From assembly GCF_019449565.1 (NCBI RefSeq), contig NZ_JAGRPM010000017.1, forward strand, positions 1 to 52,509: 52,509 nucleotides of DNA, in the 5' to 3' direction. Positions 8,053-18,237 of this stretch are shown one piece after another. Position 1 is the first letter of the stretch; the number at the start of each line of letters is the position of its first letter. This DNA is from Rhodoblastus sp. (GTDB lineage Bacteria; Pseudomonadota; Alphaproteobacteria; Rhizobiales; Beijerinckiaceae). The position numbers and the translations under genes were made by a program. Under the pieces are notes generated by a model. The model did no database searches, was not told the origin of the DNA, and saw only the letters and a program-made list of their open reading frames with translations.

Positions 8053-10402
8053 TGTTTCAGATCGCGCAAACCACGCTCAAGCGCTCCTGCGAGCGCTGGA
8101 CGCTCTCCCCGATATTTCCGGGGATCAAAGTGCCGGTGTCTATTTAGAAGTTACTGGCCGGCCTGGCGAAGTGATGATCACTAAAAGCCTTAATGCAAGT
8201 GGGCTTACCCTGCTTCGGTTGGCGCCTGCACGGCAGGAGGACGGACAGCCAAATAGGGCCACGGTCTTTGCGTCATCAGGCGGCATCGAGAAGCTGCGGC
8301 GGAAAATTGAGGACTTCGCCGGAGCTCTGCCGATCAAGAAAGATGGCAGCGACGGTCGGCCGAAAAATGCCGACCTGGTGCAAAGCATCGGAGCCATTGT
8401 AGAGGCTGGTCTCCGCGCGCTTTGGCGTAGCCCCGGAGACCGATTCCCCTCCGATGTCGGCTCTAAGCCATGGGAAATATGGCTCGACAAGAACCAAGCC
8501 TCGCAGTTCATTTCGGGTGCAGCTCAATATGGCGTCGCCGTCGGCGCTGACCGCATAGAATTCCCCGAAGACCTTGTCGTGATCGCGATCGCGACAAGCG
8601 ATGGGCTGGCGCGCGCGATCAGGCGGCTTGGAGGCGTTCGCGCCCTCGCCGCGCCCACTGTGACTGCTGACTATTTTGACGGCCTGGAACCTGAAGAACA
8701 GATCGGATGGGTGCAGAGCCTCGTTAACCGGACGACATATGACGGAGGCGACGATCCGAACGCCATTACGCTGCTTGATACAGGCGTGAGCCGCGCCCAC
8801 CCACTGATCGCGCCGGCTTTACAAGCTAATGACAGGCATGCAGCCGATCCGGCCTGGGGCTTGGACGACCTCAAAGGCCATGGCACGAGTTTGGCTGGGC
8901 TCGCTCTTTTCGGCGACCTAACAACCGTTTTGCAAGGAACGCTGCCGATAACCATCCGTCATCGGCTGGAATCCGCCAAGATCATTCCCGATGCCGGCTT
9001 CAACCCGCACCATCTTTTGGGGGCGGTGACCCGAGCGGGCGTGAATGCGGCTGAAACCGTTGGCCAGCGGCGGCGTACATTCGCATTGGCAAGCACAACG
9101 GTGGACGACACGCCACATGATGGCGCGCCAACGTCCTGGTCCAGCGAACTGGATCAGCTTACGAGCGGCGTTTCAGGAAATCAGCAGCATCCGCGCCTGC
9201 TCGTCGTGTCTGCCGGAAACAGCGATCAGAACAGGTTTGGGAACACCGGTTACCTGTCGGTCTCCGATCATCCTGAAAATGAACTCGAATCGCCGGCTCA
9301 GGCCTGGAACGCGGTCAGCGTAGGGGCCTTCACGGAAAAGAACGTTTTGCCACCAGCAGAACCGGGTACGCCGTTCGCGCCTGCGGGAGACCTCTCGCCC
9401 AGTTCTCGAACCGCGAGTTGGATATCACATTGGCCCATCAAACCTGAGGTCGTGTTCGAAGGTGGGAACTGGGTCGTCAATGGCGCCCCGCCTCCGATGA
9501 GACACCCGGCGCTTTCGACGCTGACCACCTGCCACCAATACCCGCTGCGCGCCTTAACAACATGCGCGGATACCAGTGGCGCAACCGCCCTGGCCGCAAA
9601 GGCGATCACAGAACTCTGGTCGGATTATCCGGATCTGTGGCCGGAAACAGTGCGCGCGATTTTCGTATCGTCAGCGCGATGGACGACGCAAATGCGCGGC
9701 CATCTTCCTCCAAATCCGGCCAAGTGGCACTATGAGCCGTTGTTCAGACGGTATGGCTACGGCGTGCCCGAAATGGAGCGTGCTCGCCGAAGCGCTTCCA
9801 ACGCGCTGACCTTGATCGTGGAAGACACGATTACTCCGTATCGGAAAAGCGCCAGTTCGGGCGCCGACCATGTGCACAATGAGATGAAATTGTTTGAGCT
9901 TCCTCGGCCGGTGAAGGAGCTTCGCAAACTGACCAATACACCAGTGACGCTTCGCATAGCCCTCAGCACATTCATTTTTCCAAACCCTTCCGAGCCTGCC
10001 AGAGGATCAAAATTCAGGTACGCATCACACAACCTCCGCTTCAAATTGAACCGACCCAACGAGAAGCGACCGGCTTTCATCGCGCGGATCAGCAAGGTTG
10101 CCGACGATTTTGATGAAGCCCTTGTTGACGAGGACGATGGCTGGACGTTTGGGCAAAATCGCCGTGACGTTGGATCGCTTCAAATCGATGAGCTAACATG
10201 TCCCGCATCGGACCTCGCGCGTCGCAACATCATCGCGGTGCACCCGGTTGCCGGATGGTGGAAGTCGAAAGCCGTGCAAAACCCTCATGAGCGTTCAGCG
10301 CGCTTTGCTCTCGTTGTTGAAATTGACGCCGAGGCAGTTGAAGCTGACCTGTATGCCGAGGTGAAGGCAGCAATAGCGAACATGAATGTCGTGAAGGTTT
10401 GA
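7958..10402 (+). CDS. ietS: Subtilisin-like serine protease, IetS-like (toxin/effector)
   Basis: An 814-residue S8-family protease with no signal peptide, so probably cytoplasmic. Counting from 7958, the catalytic residues are Asp274 (LLDTGVSRAHP), His308 (KGHGTSLAG), oxyanion Asn421 (VVSAGNSDQ) and Ser540 (DTSGATALAAK). About 260 residues precede the protease domain, starting with RRHFTLSG and a Gly/Arg-rich turn seen in IetS relatives, and about 200 follow it. The ATG at 7958 is chosen because this conserved start begins there and GGGAATTGGGG lies just upstream; a TTG at 7922 is the alternative. The first 95 nt are shared with the end of the ATPase gene in another frame, implying tight coupling. 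In the known system the protease is toxic unless restrained by IetA; its trigger and substrate are not shown by the sequence. Confidence 0.83.
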   Translation: MPRDRRHFTLSGLGIAREFKTKSRGGGKQPRDVSDRANHAQALLRALDALPDISGDQSAGVYLEVTGRPGEVMITKSLNASGLTLLRLAPARQEDGQPNRATVFASSGGIEKLRRKIEDFAGALPIKKDGSDGRPKNADLVQSIGAIVEAGLRALWRSPGDRFPSDVGSKPWEIWLDKNQASQFISGAAQYGVAVGADRIEFPEDLVVIAIATSDGLARAIRRLGGVRALAAPTVTADYFDGLEPEEQIGWVQSLVNRTTYDGGDDPNAITLLDTGVSRAHPLIAPALQANDRHAADPAWGLDDLKGHGTSLAGLALFGDLTTVLQGTLPITIRHRLESAKIIPDAGFNPHHLLGAVTRAGVNAAETVGQRRRTFALASTTVDDTPHDGAPTSWSSELDQLTSGVSGNQQHPRLLVVSAGNSDQNRFGNTGYLSVSDHPENELESPAQAWNAVSVGAFTEKNVLPPAEPGTPFAPAGDLSPSSRTASWISHWPIKPEVVFEGGNWVVNGAPPPMRHPALSTLTTCHQYPLRALTTCADTSGATALAAKAITELWSDYPDLWPETVRAIFVSSARWTTQMRGHLPPNPAKWHYEPLFRRYGYGVPEMERARRSASNALTLIVEDTITPYRKSASSGADHVHNEMKLFELPRPVKELRKLTNTPVTLRIALSTFIFPNPSEPARGSKFRYASHNLRFKLNRPNEKRPAFIARISKVADDFDEALVDEDDGWTFGQNRRDVGSLQIDELTCPASDLARRNIIAVHPVAGWWKSKAVQNPHERSARFALVVEIDAEAVEADLYAEVKAAIANMNVVKV

Positions 10403-10754
10403 TCAAATGGAGTTGCCGGTCTGAACTGGACGCGCGACTCATCGGCCTCCAACCTTCGCGCGAGTTCATCGTGATCTGGCGCAACAAGGTGGACTTCGAA
10501 CCGCTGGCCAATTGCGAGCAATCACCCGAGCGATCATGCCACAACATATTTTTTCTCCTGGCAAAGCGATGTTCCCACAATCGTCGGCCGAAACCTTATT
10601 GAACGTGGTCTTGAGCGCGCGAGGCCGAGTCGCGTCTCAGCCCGAAGATGCGCAAGAGGCCGCGGCCTTACAGCAGGCTGCTGAATTACGTCCGCTAAGC
10701 CCCAAACGTTGCTGATTCGTTTCGTGGGTCGCGCCCGGCTGGGCGTTCTCCTTC
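10403..10754. other. Gap after ietS without a supported gene
   Basis: Small open frames occur on both strands, but none has a convincing start or a recognisable product. The stretch separates ietS from the decayed gene that follows and may be remnant accessory DNA. Confidence 0.35.
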
Positions 10755-11279
10755 CAATTCAGCACCTCGCCAAGGGCATCGCGCATTGGCGTGACGGTCG
10801 TCCGGCGAAGAAGATTGCAAGAGCGTGGTGGGACGCCGGAAATTTCTGCCGAACGTTAGACTGAGCTTGACGCGGCCGCCGAGTGGAGGGGCGTGGAATT
10901 TGTCGAGGCTACGTTCGAGGTCAAGACCGACTTGGGTACGCCAGGAAGAGCGAGCCAAACCGATCTGCTTGTACTTGCAAAACGCCGCAGCAAACCATGG
11001 GCGTTATCACTGTCGAAGGGAAGGCCGACGAGCCGTTTGGCGGAATAGTGGAGAAATGGGTTGGGCGAAACGGACGATAGCTCCGGAGCTTCGTCCGAGG
11101 GCAGCAAAGCGACGCCGTCGCCAACGAAATTCGCTCGCCTGGACGCACTTTGCAAAAAGCTAAAGCTCGATCGAACGGTTGCGCTCGCTCTGGACCGCTC
11201 CGAGACGAAAATTAGCAACCACGTCCGAAGTCGCGGCCGGAACACCAAGTCGCCGAAATACGAATCGGAGCCAGGCTGA
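10755..11279 (+). pseudogene. Decayed gene, DUF6946-like, with several frameshifts
   Basis: Reading three shifted frames in turn rebuilds one protein-like sequence. HLAKGIAHWRDGRPAKKIAR comes from about 10763, EFVEATFEVKTDL...GRASQTDLLVLAK from 10893, MGVITVEGKADEPFGGIVEK from 10997, and TKFARLDALCKKLKL from about 11124 in the last frame. These pieces and their order match my memory of the DUF6946 family (HWR.GYSAK..A..W, SQ.D.FVLAR, VEGKVDEPFGP, RL..L...LGL). The frames alternate, so at least three indels are needed, and the usual C-terminal motif after this point is missing. DUF6946 has no assigned function; it often occurs in accessory DNA. The family name is from recognition only. Confidence 0.55.
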
Positions 11280-11307
11280 ACTTTTAGCGAAAACCCGGTG
11301 ACAGACA

Positions 11308-11329
11308 ACGACCCTTCGGGGCCGTTTTT
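11308..11329 (+). terminator. Rho-independent terminator with UUCG loop
   Basis: ACGACCC-TTCG-GGGCCGT forms a 7-bp stem with one mismatch, closed by the very stable C(UUCG)G tetraloop, and runs into TTTTT on the + strand. It would end rightward transcription from the ietAS/DUF6946 region before the oppositely transcribed tRNA-Ser. Confidence 0.65.
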
Positions 11330-11423
11330 CGTAAGTCCATGTCTGAACGAGCGCCGCAATGTAAGCGTGACTGTAAGCGCTGTGCCGCCGAAACCTAAAT
11401 TTATCAATGAAATCAATGGTGGC

Positions 11424-11513
11424 TGGCGGAGAGGGAGGGATTCGAACCCCCGATACGGTTGCCCGTATGCCGCATTTCGAGTGCGGTGCATTCGACCACT
11501 CTGCCACCTCTCC
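11424..11513 (-). tRNA. tRNA-Ser (anticodon CGA)
   Basis: A 90-nt class II tRNA on the minus strand with CCA encoded. The acceptor arms GGAGAGG and CCTCTCC pair exactly, followed by discriminator G. The anticodon loop sits in CCGCA-CTCGAAA-TGCGG, giving CGA (reads UCG). The long variable arm (CATACGGGCAACCGTATC) is typical of serine tRNA, and the T-loop is GGTTCGAATCC. Its 3' end faces the accessory block to the left, the usual side for tRNA-targeted integration. Confidence 0.95.
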
Positions 11514-11875
11514 AATCCAAGGTGTGTCGGAGGGCAGGCGCCCATCCGGTGGTGAGGCGGCGCAATAACATGGCCTCGCGCGAACGCGCAAGCGCCTTTG
11601 TGCCGAAAGCGCAAATTCATGTCGCGCCCCGCGCGAGCGCAATAGCGGCTTGACTTCGCGCCGCGCGCGGCATAGGAAAACCGACGGTTTGTCGTGGCCT
11701 CCGCCGCGGCATTTGCGTTTTTCGGCCCTGCCTTTCCGGCCTGGCCGGTCTCCGCCCGCAAGCCGGACCCCGGCTGGCCGCCATCGCGCGGCGCGCAAGG
11801 GTCCACCCCTGCTGGTTCAGCTGCAAAGAAGCCGGCCGCGCGAGCGCAGAGCCGGATCGAACACGAGGAAGAACG
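11514..11875. other. Intergenic stretch between tRNA-Ser and rplU
   Basis: No supported gene. It must carry the leftward promoter of the tRNA and the rightward promoter and leader of the L21/L27 operon. Runs of GCGCGC are frequent, and no clear L21-binding hairpin could be fixed by eye. Confidence 0.4.
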
Positions 11876-12187
11876 ATGTTCGCAGTCATTAAAACCGGCG
11901 GCAAGCAGTATCGCGTCGCCGCCGATGAAAAGATTACCGTCATGTCCCTCGCCGGCGAAGCCGGCTCCGAGGTGATTTTCTCCGACGTTCTCCTGGTGGA
12001 GAAGGACGGCGCCGCGCAGGTTGGCGCGCCTTTCATCGCCGGCGCCTCCGTCAAGGGCGAGATCGTCGAACAGGCTCGCGGCCCGAAGGTCATTTCCTTC
12101 AAGAAGCGCCGCCGCAAGAATTCGAAGCGCAAGCGCGGCCACCGTCAGGACCTGACGGTCGTGCGCATCACCGAAGTGGTCGCCTGA
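11876..12187 (+). CDS. rplU: 50S ribosomal protein L21
   Basis: A 103-residue ribosomal protein of normal length beginning MFAVIKTGGKQYRV, the hallmark start of L21, and containing the conserved KKRRRKNSKRKRGHRQ segment that binds 23S rRNA. It is the first gene of the rplU-rpmA pair conserved across bacteria, here followed by an acetyltransferase gene and obgE as in many Hyphomicrobiales. GAGGAAGAACG just before the ATG is a good ribosome site. L21 sits near the 50S surface and depends on L20 for assembly. Confidence 0.97.
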   Translation: MFAVIKTGGKQYRVAADEKITVMSLAGEAGSEVIFSDVLLVEKDGAAQVGAPFIAGASVKGEIVEQARGPKVISFKKRRRKNSKRKRGHRQDLTVVRITEVVA

Positions 12188-12259
12188 TCGGCTCGCGCTT
12201 CATCCATTGACGCAGGGCCGTGTAAAAGTCGGTCATAGAAAAAGTTTCGGAGCGGAAAA

Positions 12260-12532
12260 ATGGCTCACAAAAAGGCTGGCGGTTCATCCCGCAACGGGCG
12301 CGACTCGGAAGGTCGGCGCCTTGGCGTGAAAAAGTTCGGCGGCGAGAATGTCGTGGCCGGCAACATCATCGTGCGTCAGCGCGGCACCAAGTGGCATCCC
12401 GGCGCCAATGTCGGCATCGGCAAGGATCACACCCTGTTCGCCCTCGTAGACGGCAAGGTGTTGTTCAAGACGCAAGGGGCCCGCTCCGTCATTACGGTGA
12501 CGGAAGCCCCGGCGGCCCAGGCCGCAGAGTAA
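12260..12532 (+). CDS. rpmA: 50S ribosomal protein L27
   Basis: A 90-residue protein beginning [16 protein letters not shown], the flexible N-terminus that reaches toward the peptidyl-transferase centre. It also shows the conserved blocks [23 protein letters not shown] and [12 protein letters not shown] short Ala-rich tail is typical of alphaproteobacteria. There is no N-terminal extension of the kind cleaved in Firmicutes. It lies 72 nt after rplU in the same operon, with GGAGCGG before the ATG. Confidence 0.97.
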   Translation: MAHKKAGGSSRNGRDSEGRRLGVKKFGGENVVAGNIIVRQRGTKWHPGANVGIGKDHTLFALVDGKVLFKTQGARSVITVTEAPAAQAAE

Positions 12533-12743
12533 CGAGGTCGCGAATTTCGGGACCTCCAAGGCGCAAGCCCCCAGGATGGTCCCGAAGTTGTGGTCCCGAC
12601 ATCCGGTCGGAAGCCGACGAAACGACAAAAGGACATGTTCCGGCGCGAAGAAGGTCACATTCTTCCGTCAGGATCAAATCCGGAGCCCAATGCTCAAGGG
12701 GGAACGGCGTCGTTTCCCCTTTTGCTTTGACCGGAGCCTTTTC

Positions 12744-13352
12744 ATGTTTCCCGATCTCGCGCGCGACGATGTTTTCCGTCTTGAAACGCGGCGACTGTGG
12801 CTGCGCTGGCCGCGCCAGTCCGACGCGCCGGCCCTTTCCGTTCTGGCGAGCGAATGGGATGTGGCGCGCGCAACCGCGATGATTCCGCATCCCTATGCGC
12901 CCGAGGACGCCGACCGTTTCATTCTGGCGGCCCGCGCCGCCAACGCCCGCGGCGCGGCCCTGCGTTTCGGCATGACGCTCAAGTCCTTCCCGCGCAAATT
13001 TGTCGGCATGATCGGCGTCGAGCTGGACGAGACCGGCCCGCGGATCGGATTTTGGCTCGGCCGGCCCTATTGGGGAAGCGGGTTGATGAGCGAAGCCGTC
13101 GAGGCGACAACCGACGTCTTTTTCCGGCTGACGGAGGGTGACGAACTCGCCGCTTTCGTCCTGCCGGAAAACGCGGCCTCGCGCTCCGTGCTGGAAAAGG
13201 CCGGTTTCGTCGAAGAAGGCCGGATCGAAGCCGGGCCAGGCCGCCATGCCGACAGCCCGTTCGCGCGGCTGGTCCTGCGGCGGCGCGATTGGCAGGGCTT
13301 TGCGGGCCTTGGCTTGCGGCCCGGGCTCGCCTCCGCTAGAGCCTTATCCTAG
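12744..13352 (+). CDS. GNAT-family N-acetyltransferase (RimJ/RimL-like)
   Basis: A 202-residue acetyl-CoA-dependent acetyltransferase of the RimJ/RimL type. The N-terminal strand LETRRLWLRWPRQSD is the usual opening of this branch, followed by IGFWLGRPYWGSGLMSEAV (acetyl-CoA pyrophosphate loop and helix) and the late motif NAASRSVLEKAGFVEEG. The ATG at 12744 is chosen because the conserved opening starts a few residues later and GGAG lies upstream; the frame extends left without conserved sequence. Its place between rpmA and obgE is conserved in related genomes. The acceptor (protein N-terminus or small amine) is not known. Confidence 0.82.
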   Translation: MFPDLARDDVFRLETRRLWLRWPRQSDAPALSVLASEWDVARATAMIPHPYAPEDADRFILAARAANARGAALRFGMTLKSFPRKFVGMIGVELDETGPRIGFWLGRPYWGSGLMSEAVEATTDVFFRLTEGDELAAFVLPENAASRSVLEKAGFVEEGRIEAGPGRHADSPFARLVLRRRDWQGFAGLGLRPGLASARALS

Positions 13353-13441
13353 AGCAGCGCGCGAAAATGACATTGCGGCTCGCGTCCGACCGGCGCGGCC
13401 GCTCCTTTTTTCCATCCAGTGGCGCGCTCGCGCCGGATTGA

Positions 13442-14515
<1,074 letters not shown>

Positions 14516-14623
14516 TTCTGTCTGGCGGCCGCGTGAGCAGCCGCCGATCCCGCGCATCAGCTTGGAGTCGCATTCGCTCCTAGCCGATCCGCCGAGGCGT
14601 ACCGGCATTTTTTGGAAAGCAAA

Positions 14624-15757
14624 ATGATTCTTCCCAAGCTCGATCAATTCCGCCGCATCGTCGTCAAGGTCGGCTCCTCCCTGCTGGTCGATCGGGCGCG
14701 CGGCGAGGTGAAGCGCGACTGGCTGCACGGTCTCGCCGACGATCTGGCCGCTTTGCACCATCGCGGCGCGGATGTTCTCGTGGTGTCCTCCGGCGCCGTC
14801 GCGCTTGGCCGTTCGGTGCTCGGACTGCCGCCTGGCGCGCTGAAGCTGGAGGACAGCCAGGCTTCCGCCGCCGTCGGCCAGATCGCGCTCGCGCGCATCT
14901 GGGCCGAGGCTCTGGCGGAGCGCAACATCGTCGCCGGGCAGATTCTCGTCACCTTTGGCGACACGGAAGAACGCCGCCGCTATCTCAACGCCCGCGAGAC
15001 TCTCGGCCGCCTCATGGCCATGCGCGCCGTGCCGGTGATCAACGAGAACGACACCGTGGCGACCAGCGAAATCCGCTATGGCGATAATGATCGCCTCGCC
15101 GCCCGCGTCGCGACCATGGCCTCGGCGGATCTTCTTATCCTGCTGTCGGATGTCGCCGGGCTTTACGACGCGCCGCCTGCGCAAGATCCCAACGCGCGGC
15201 TCATTCCGGTGGTGCCGCGCATTTCCGCCGAGATCGAGGCCATGGCCGGCGGCGCCGCCTCCGAGCTGTCGCGCGGCGGCATGCAGACCAAGATCGAGGC
15301 GGCCAAGATCGCCACCGCCGGAGGCGCTCATATGGTGATCGCGGACGGCCAGCAGCCCAATCCGGTCGGGCGCATCGCGCAAGGCGCGTCCTGCACCTGG
15401 TTCCTCACGCCATCCACGCCGGTCACCGCCCGCAAAAAATGGATCGCCGGTTCGCTGGCGCCGCAGGGCGTGCTGACCATCGACGACGGCGCGGCCCGCG
15501 CGATCATCGGCGGCGCCAGTCTGCTGCCGGCAGGGGTCAAGAATGTCGAAGGCGATTTCTCGCGCGGCGATTGCGTGCTGATCCGCAACGCCCAGGGCGG
15601 CGAGATCGGGCGCGGGTTGGTCGGCTATGACGCCGGACATGCGTCGCGGATCATCGGCCACAATTCGCGCCAGATCGCGGCGATCCTCGGCATCGAGGGG
15701 CGGCTGGAAATGGTTCACCGCGACGATATGGCTCTGGCGGGCGACGCGTTCGCCTGA
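14624..15757 (+). CDS. proB: Glutamate 5-kinase
   Basis: A 377-residue cytoplasmic enzyme that phosphorylates L-glutamate, the first step of proline synthesis. The amino-acid kinase domain begins [14 protein letters not shown] and contains [19 protein letters not shown] and [11 protein letters not shown], with the substrate segment [13 protein letters not shown]. The C-terminal PUA domain ([14 protein letters not shown] ... [15 protein letters not shown]) is present, so this is the two-domain form feedback-controlled by proline. The ATG at 14624 is preferred over a TTG at 14612 because GGAAAG lies at proper spacing. proA follows after 51 nt. Confidence 0.96.
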   Translation: MILPKLDQFRRIVVKVGSSLLVDRARGEVKRDWLHGLADDLAALHHRGADVLVVSSGAVALGRSVLGLPPGALKLEDSQASAAVGQIALARIWAEALAERNIVAGQILVTFGDTEERRRYLNARETLGRLMAMRAVPVINENDTVATSEIRYGDNDRLAARVATMASADLLILLSDVAGLYDAPPAQDPNARLIPVVPRISAEIEAMAGGAASELSRGGMQTKIEAAKIATAGGAHMVIADGQQPNPVGRIAQGASCTWFLTPSTPVTARKKWIAGSLAPQGVLTIDDGAARAIIGGASLLPAGVKNVEGDFSRGDCVLIRNAQGGEIGRGLVGYDAGHASRIIGHNSRQIAAILGIEGRLEMVHRDDMALAGDAFA

Positions 15758-15808
15758 CATTGGCGGCGAGGCCGCCCTCTGCTAGAAATCGCGGCTGCGA
15801 TCGAGAGA

Positions 15809-17107
15809 ATGGCGATGGAAAATCTGAAAATTGTCGAAGGCGAAGGCGGCGATCTCGGCGCCCTGATGAATGCGATCGGCCAGAAGGCGCGCAAGGCCGC
15901 GCGGATTCTGGCGCTCGCGCCGCCGGAGCAGAAAAGCCTCGCTCTCCGCGCCGCCGCCAGAATTTTGCGCGCGCGCGCAAAGGATCTGCTCGACGCCAAT
16001 GCGCTCGACATGGCCAATGCGCGGGCGAAAAATCTCGCGTCTTCCATGCTCGACCGCTTGATGCTTGACGACAAGCGCATCTCCAGCATGGCGCAGAGCC
16101 TCGACGACATCGCCGATTTGCCTGACCCTGTCGGTCGCCTATTGGAGACCTTTGAGCGCCCCAATGGATTGCGCATCCAGCGCATCGCCACGCCGCTCGG
16201 CGTGGTCGGCGTGATTTTCGAAAGCCGCCCCAATGTCACCGCCGACGCCGGCGCGCTCTGCCTTAAAGCCGGCAACGCCGCCATTCTGCGCGCGGGATCG
16301 GAGAGCTTCAATTCCTCGCGGCTGATCCACGCCTGCCTCGTCGCGGGCCTGATGGAAGCGGGGCTGCCGGAGGATGGAATCGCGCTGATTCCCACGCGCG
16401 ACCGCGCCGCGGTGGGCGCCATGCTCACCGGCCTGAACGGCGCCATTGACGTAATCGTTCCGCGCGGCGGCAAGAGCCTTGTCGCGCGCGTGCAGGCCGA
16501 GGCGCGCGTGCCGGTCTTCGCTCATCTTGAAGGCATCGTTCATGTTTATGTCGATGCCGAGGCCGATCTCGCCAAGGCGGAAAAGATCCTGCTCAACGCC
16601 AAAATGCGCCGCACCGGCGTTTGCGGCGCGGCGGAAACGCTGCTGGTGGACCGCGCCGGGGCGGACCGCCTGCTCGCGCCACTGGTGCGGCTGCTGCTCG
16701 ACGCCGATTGCGAAATTCGCGGCGACGAAGCGACAATGAAGCTCGACCCGCGCGTAAAACCCGCGACGGAAGAGGATTGGTCGACTGAATATCTCGAAGC
16801 GATCATTGCGGTGAAGCTGGTGGACGGCGTGCAGGGCGCGATCGACCATATCGAGACCTATGGCTCGCACCACACCGATTGCATCGTGACCGAGAATAAG
16901 GATAAGGCCGAGCAGTTCCTGCGCGAGGTGGATTCGGCCATCGTGATCCACAACGCTTCGACGCAATTCGCCGATGGCGGCGAATTCGGCTTCGGCGCGG
17001 AGATCGGCATCGCCACCGGGCGGATGCATGCGCGCGGGCCGGTTGGCGTGGCGCAACTCACTTCGTTCAAATATGTCGTGCATGGCGAGGGGCAAACCCG
17101 GCCATGA
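15809..17107 (+). CDS. proA: Gamma-glutamyl phosphate reductase
   Basis: A 432-residue NADPH-dependent dehydrogenase of the ALDH superfamily that reduces gamma-glutamyl phosphate to glutamate semialdehyde, the second proline step. Seen: the NADP-binding segment [20 protein letters not shown], the stretch VPRGGKSLV, the catalytic cysteine in [15 protein letters not shown], and the late conserved region [20 protein letters not shown]. Length is standard. It is directly downstream of proB, and nadD starts 16 nt after its stop, so the run is likely cotranscribed. Confidence 0.96.
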   Translation: MAMENLKIVEGEGGDLGALMNAIGQKARKAARILALAPPEQKSLALRAAARILRARAKDLLDANALDMANARAKNLASSMLDRLMLDDKRISSMAQSLDDIADLPDPVGRLLETFERPNGLRIQRIATPLGVVGVIFESRPNVTADAGALCLKAGNAAILRAGSESFNSSRLIHACLVAGLMEAGLPEDGIALIPTRDRAAVGAMLTGLNGAIDVIVPRGGKSLVARVQAEARVPVFAHLEGIVHVYVDAEADLAKAEKILLNAKMRRTGVCGAAETLLVDRAGADRLLAPLVRLLLDADCEIRGDEATMKLDPRVKPATEEDWSTEYLEAIIAVKLVDGVQGAIDHIETYGSHHTDCIVTENKDKAEQFLREVDSAIVIHNASTQFADGGEFGFGAEIGIATGRMHARGPVGVAQLTSFKYVVHGEGQTRP

Positions 17108-17123
17108 TTTCCGCCAAAATCGC

Positions 17124-17717
17124 ATGAGCATGCCGCCTTTTGCGCGCGGCATGCGCATCGGGCTGTTCGGCGGGTCGTTCAACCCGCCGCATGCGGGCCA
17201 TGCGCTGGTCTGCGCCATCGCGCTGCGCCGGCTGGGGCTGGATCGCATCTGGCTGATGGTGTCGCCCGCCAATCCGCTAAAATCGCGCGAGGGCCTGCCG
17301 CCGCTTGGCGAGCGAATGGCGCAAGCGCGAAAAATCATGCGCGATCCACGCATCGTGGTGACCGGCTTCGAGGCGGAAATTGGCGCGGTCTATTCCTGCC
17401 AGACTGTCGATTACCTGCGCCGGGCCTGTCCGGGCGTGCATTTTGTCTGGATCATGGGCGCGGATAATCTCGCCGCCTTTTTCCGCTGGCGGCGCTGGCG
17501 GGAAATCGCGCGGGCCATGCCCATTCTGGTCATCGACCGGCCCGGCTCGACCCATCGCGCCGTGCATGGTCTGGCTGGCGGCTGGTTCGCGCGCTACCGG
17601 CTGCCTGAATCGCAGGCGAAAACCCTGCCGCTGCGCCGCCCCCCGGCGATGATCGTGCTGCACGGTCCACGGTCGCCGCTGTCATCGACGCAATTGCGGG
17701 CGAAGAAGCGCGGCTAG
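17124..17717 (+). CDS. nadD: Nicotinate-nucleotide adenylyltransferase
   Basis: A 197-residue enzyme of NAD synthesis that joins nicotinate mononucleotide and ATP. The nucleotidyltransferase signature GLFGGSFNPPHAGH is followed by the substrate region WLMVSPANPLK, the core WIMGADNLAAFFRWRRWREI, and the terminal SSTQLRAKKRG, the equivalent of the ISSTxxR motif. The C-terminus ends soon after that motif, a little earlier than in many homologues. The start at 17124 is tentative: ATGs at 17130 and 17151 are also in frame and none has a strong ribosome site. Confidence 0.92.
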   Translation: MSMPPFARGMRIGLFGGSFNPPHAGHALVCAIALRRLGLDRIWLMVSPANPLKSREGLPPLGERMAQARKIMRDPRIVVTGFEAEIGAVYSCQTVDYLRRACPGVHFVWIMGADNLAAFFRWRRWREIARAMPILVIDRPGSTHRAVHGLAGGWFARYRLPESQAKTLPLRRPPAMIVLHGPRSPLSSTQLRAKKRG

Positions 17718-17817
17718 TTATTGCCGCGTCAGCTTGGCGACATGAATGTCGCCCCCGTTTTTGGCCCGGGAGATGCTTGGAGCGGCCAACGCAACCGCAA
17801 TCGCAATGGGAGCGACC

Positions 17818-18222
17818 ATGGCGCGCGCTTTGACCGCTTATCTCAAGAAAACCGACGTTCCGTCGCGCAAGGCGCTGCAAGCCGCGCTCGATCCTCTCGG
17901 CTTCAAACTTGTCGTCGATGACGACTATGCGCCTTTGAAGAGCAAGGGCTATGTCCCCTGCGCGCTGGACGGCGAGGATGCCGGCTTCGACCTGCGCTTC
18001 CAGGAGGTCGAGGCCGAAACGCGTTCGAAATACGCTCTTGCCGAGGATTCGGTCGCAATGGCGTTCCGCTGGGCCGGCGATCCGCGCGAGGAGCTGGCGG
18101 CGCTGGCTGTGGTAGCGGCCTTGGCGCAGCAGTTCGGGGCGATCGTCGAGGATCCCGTGGGAGCCGCGCTTTCAGCGGATGAATTGCTCGCAAGAGCGCG
18201 CAAGGCCTCAAACTCGCTTTAG
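17818..18222 (+). CDS. Unrecognised 134-residue cytoplasmic protein
   Basis: No known family is recognised. From the ATG at 17818 (GGGAG nine bases upstream) the protein reads MARALTAYLKKTDVPSRKAL and appears to be a small alpha/beta protein without signal peptide or membrane segment. Notable stretches are LDPLGFKLVVDDDYAPLKSK, AGFDLRFQEVEAETRS and a C-terminal helix rich in Ala and Leu. The frame also opens at 17746, but the added residues look uninformative. It ends 15 nt from the 3' end of the convergent protease gene and interrupts the usual nadD-rsfS neighbourhood. Codon use resembles the neighbours, so it looks like a real gene. Confidence 0.6.
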   Translation: MARALTAYLKKTDVPSRKALQAALDPLGFKLVVDDDYAPLKSKGYVPCALDGEDAGFDLRFQEVEAETRSKYALAEDSVAMAFRWAGDPREELAALAVVAALAQQFGAIVEDPVGAALSADELLARARKASNSL

Positions 18223-18237
18223 CGAGGCTGATGCTCC

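Noticed and set aside
10399..10715. Two small plus-strand frames after ietS
   Set aside because: No ribosome site, no family and overlap with each other; likely chance frames.
11030..11420. Possible integrase remnant next to tRNA-Ser
   Set aside because: Minus-strand frames here were checked for tyrosine-recombinase motifs (R...HxxR...Y) and none was found.
16139..17353. 404-codon minus-strand frame over proA/nadD
   Set aside because: Both sense genes carry catalytic motifs; the antisense product has none.
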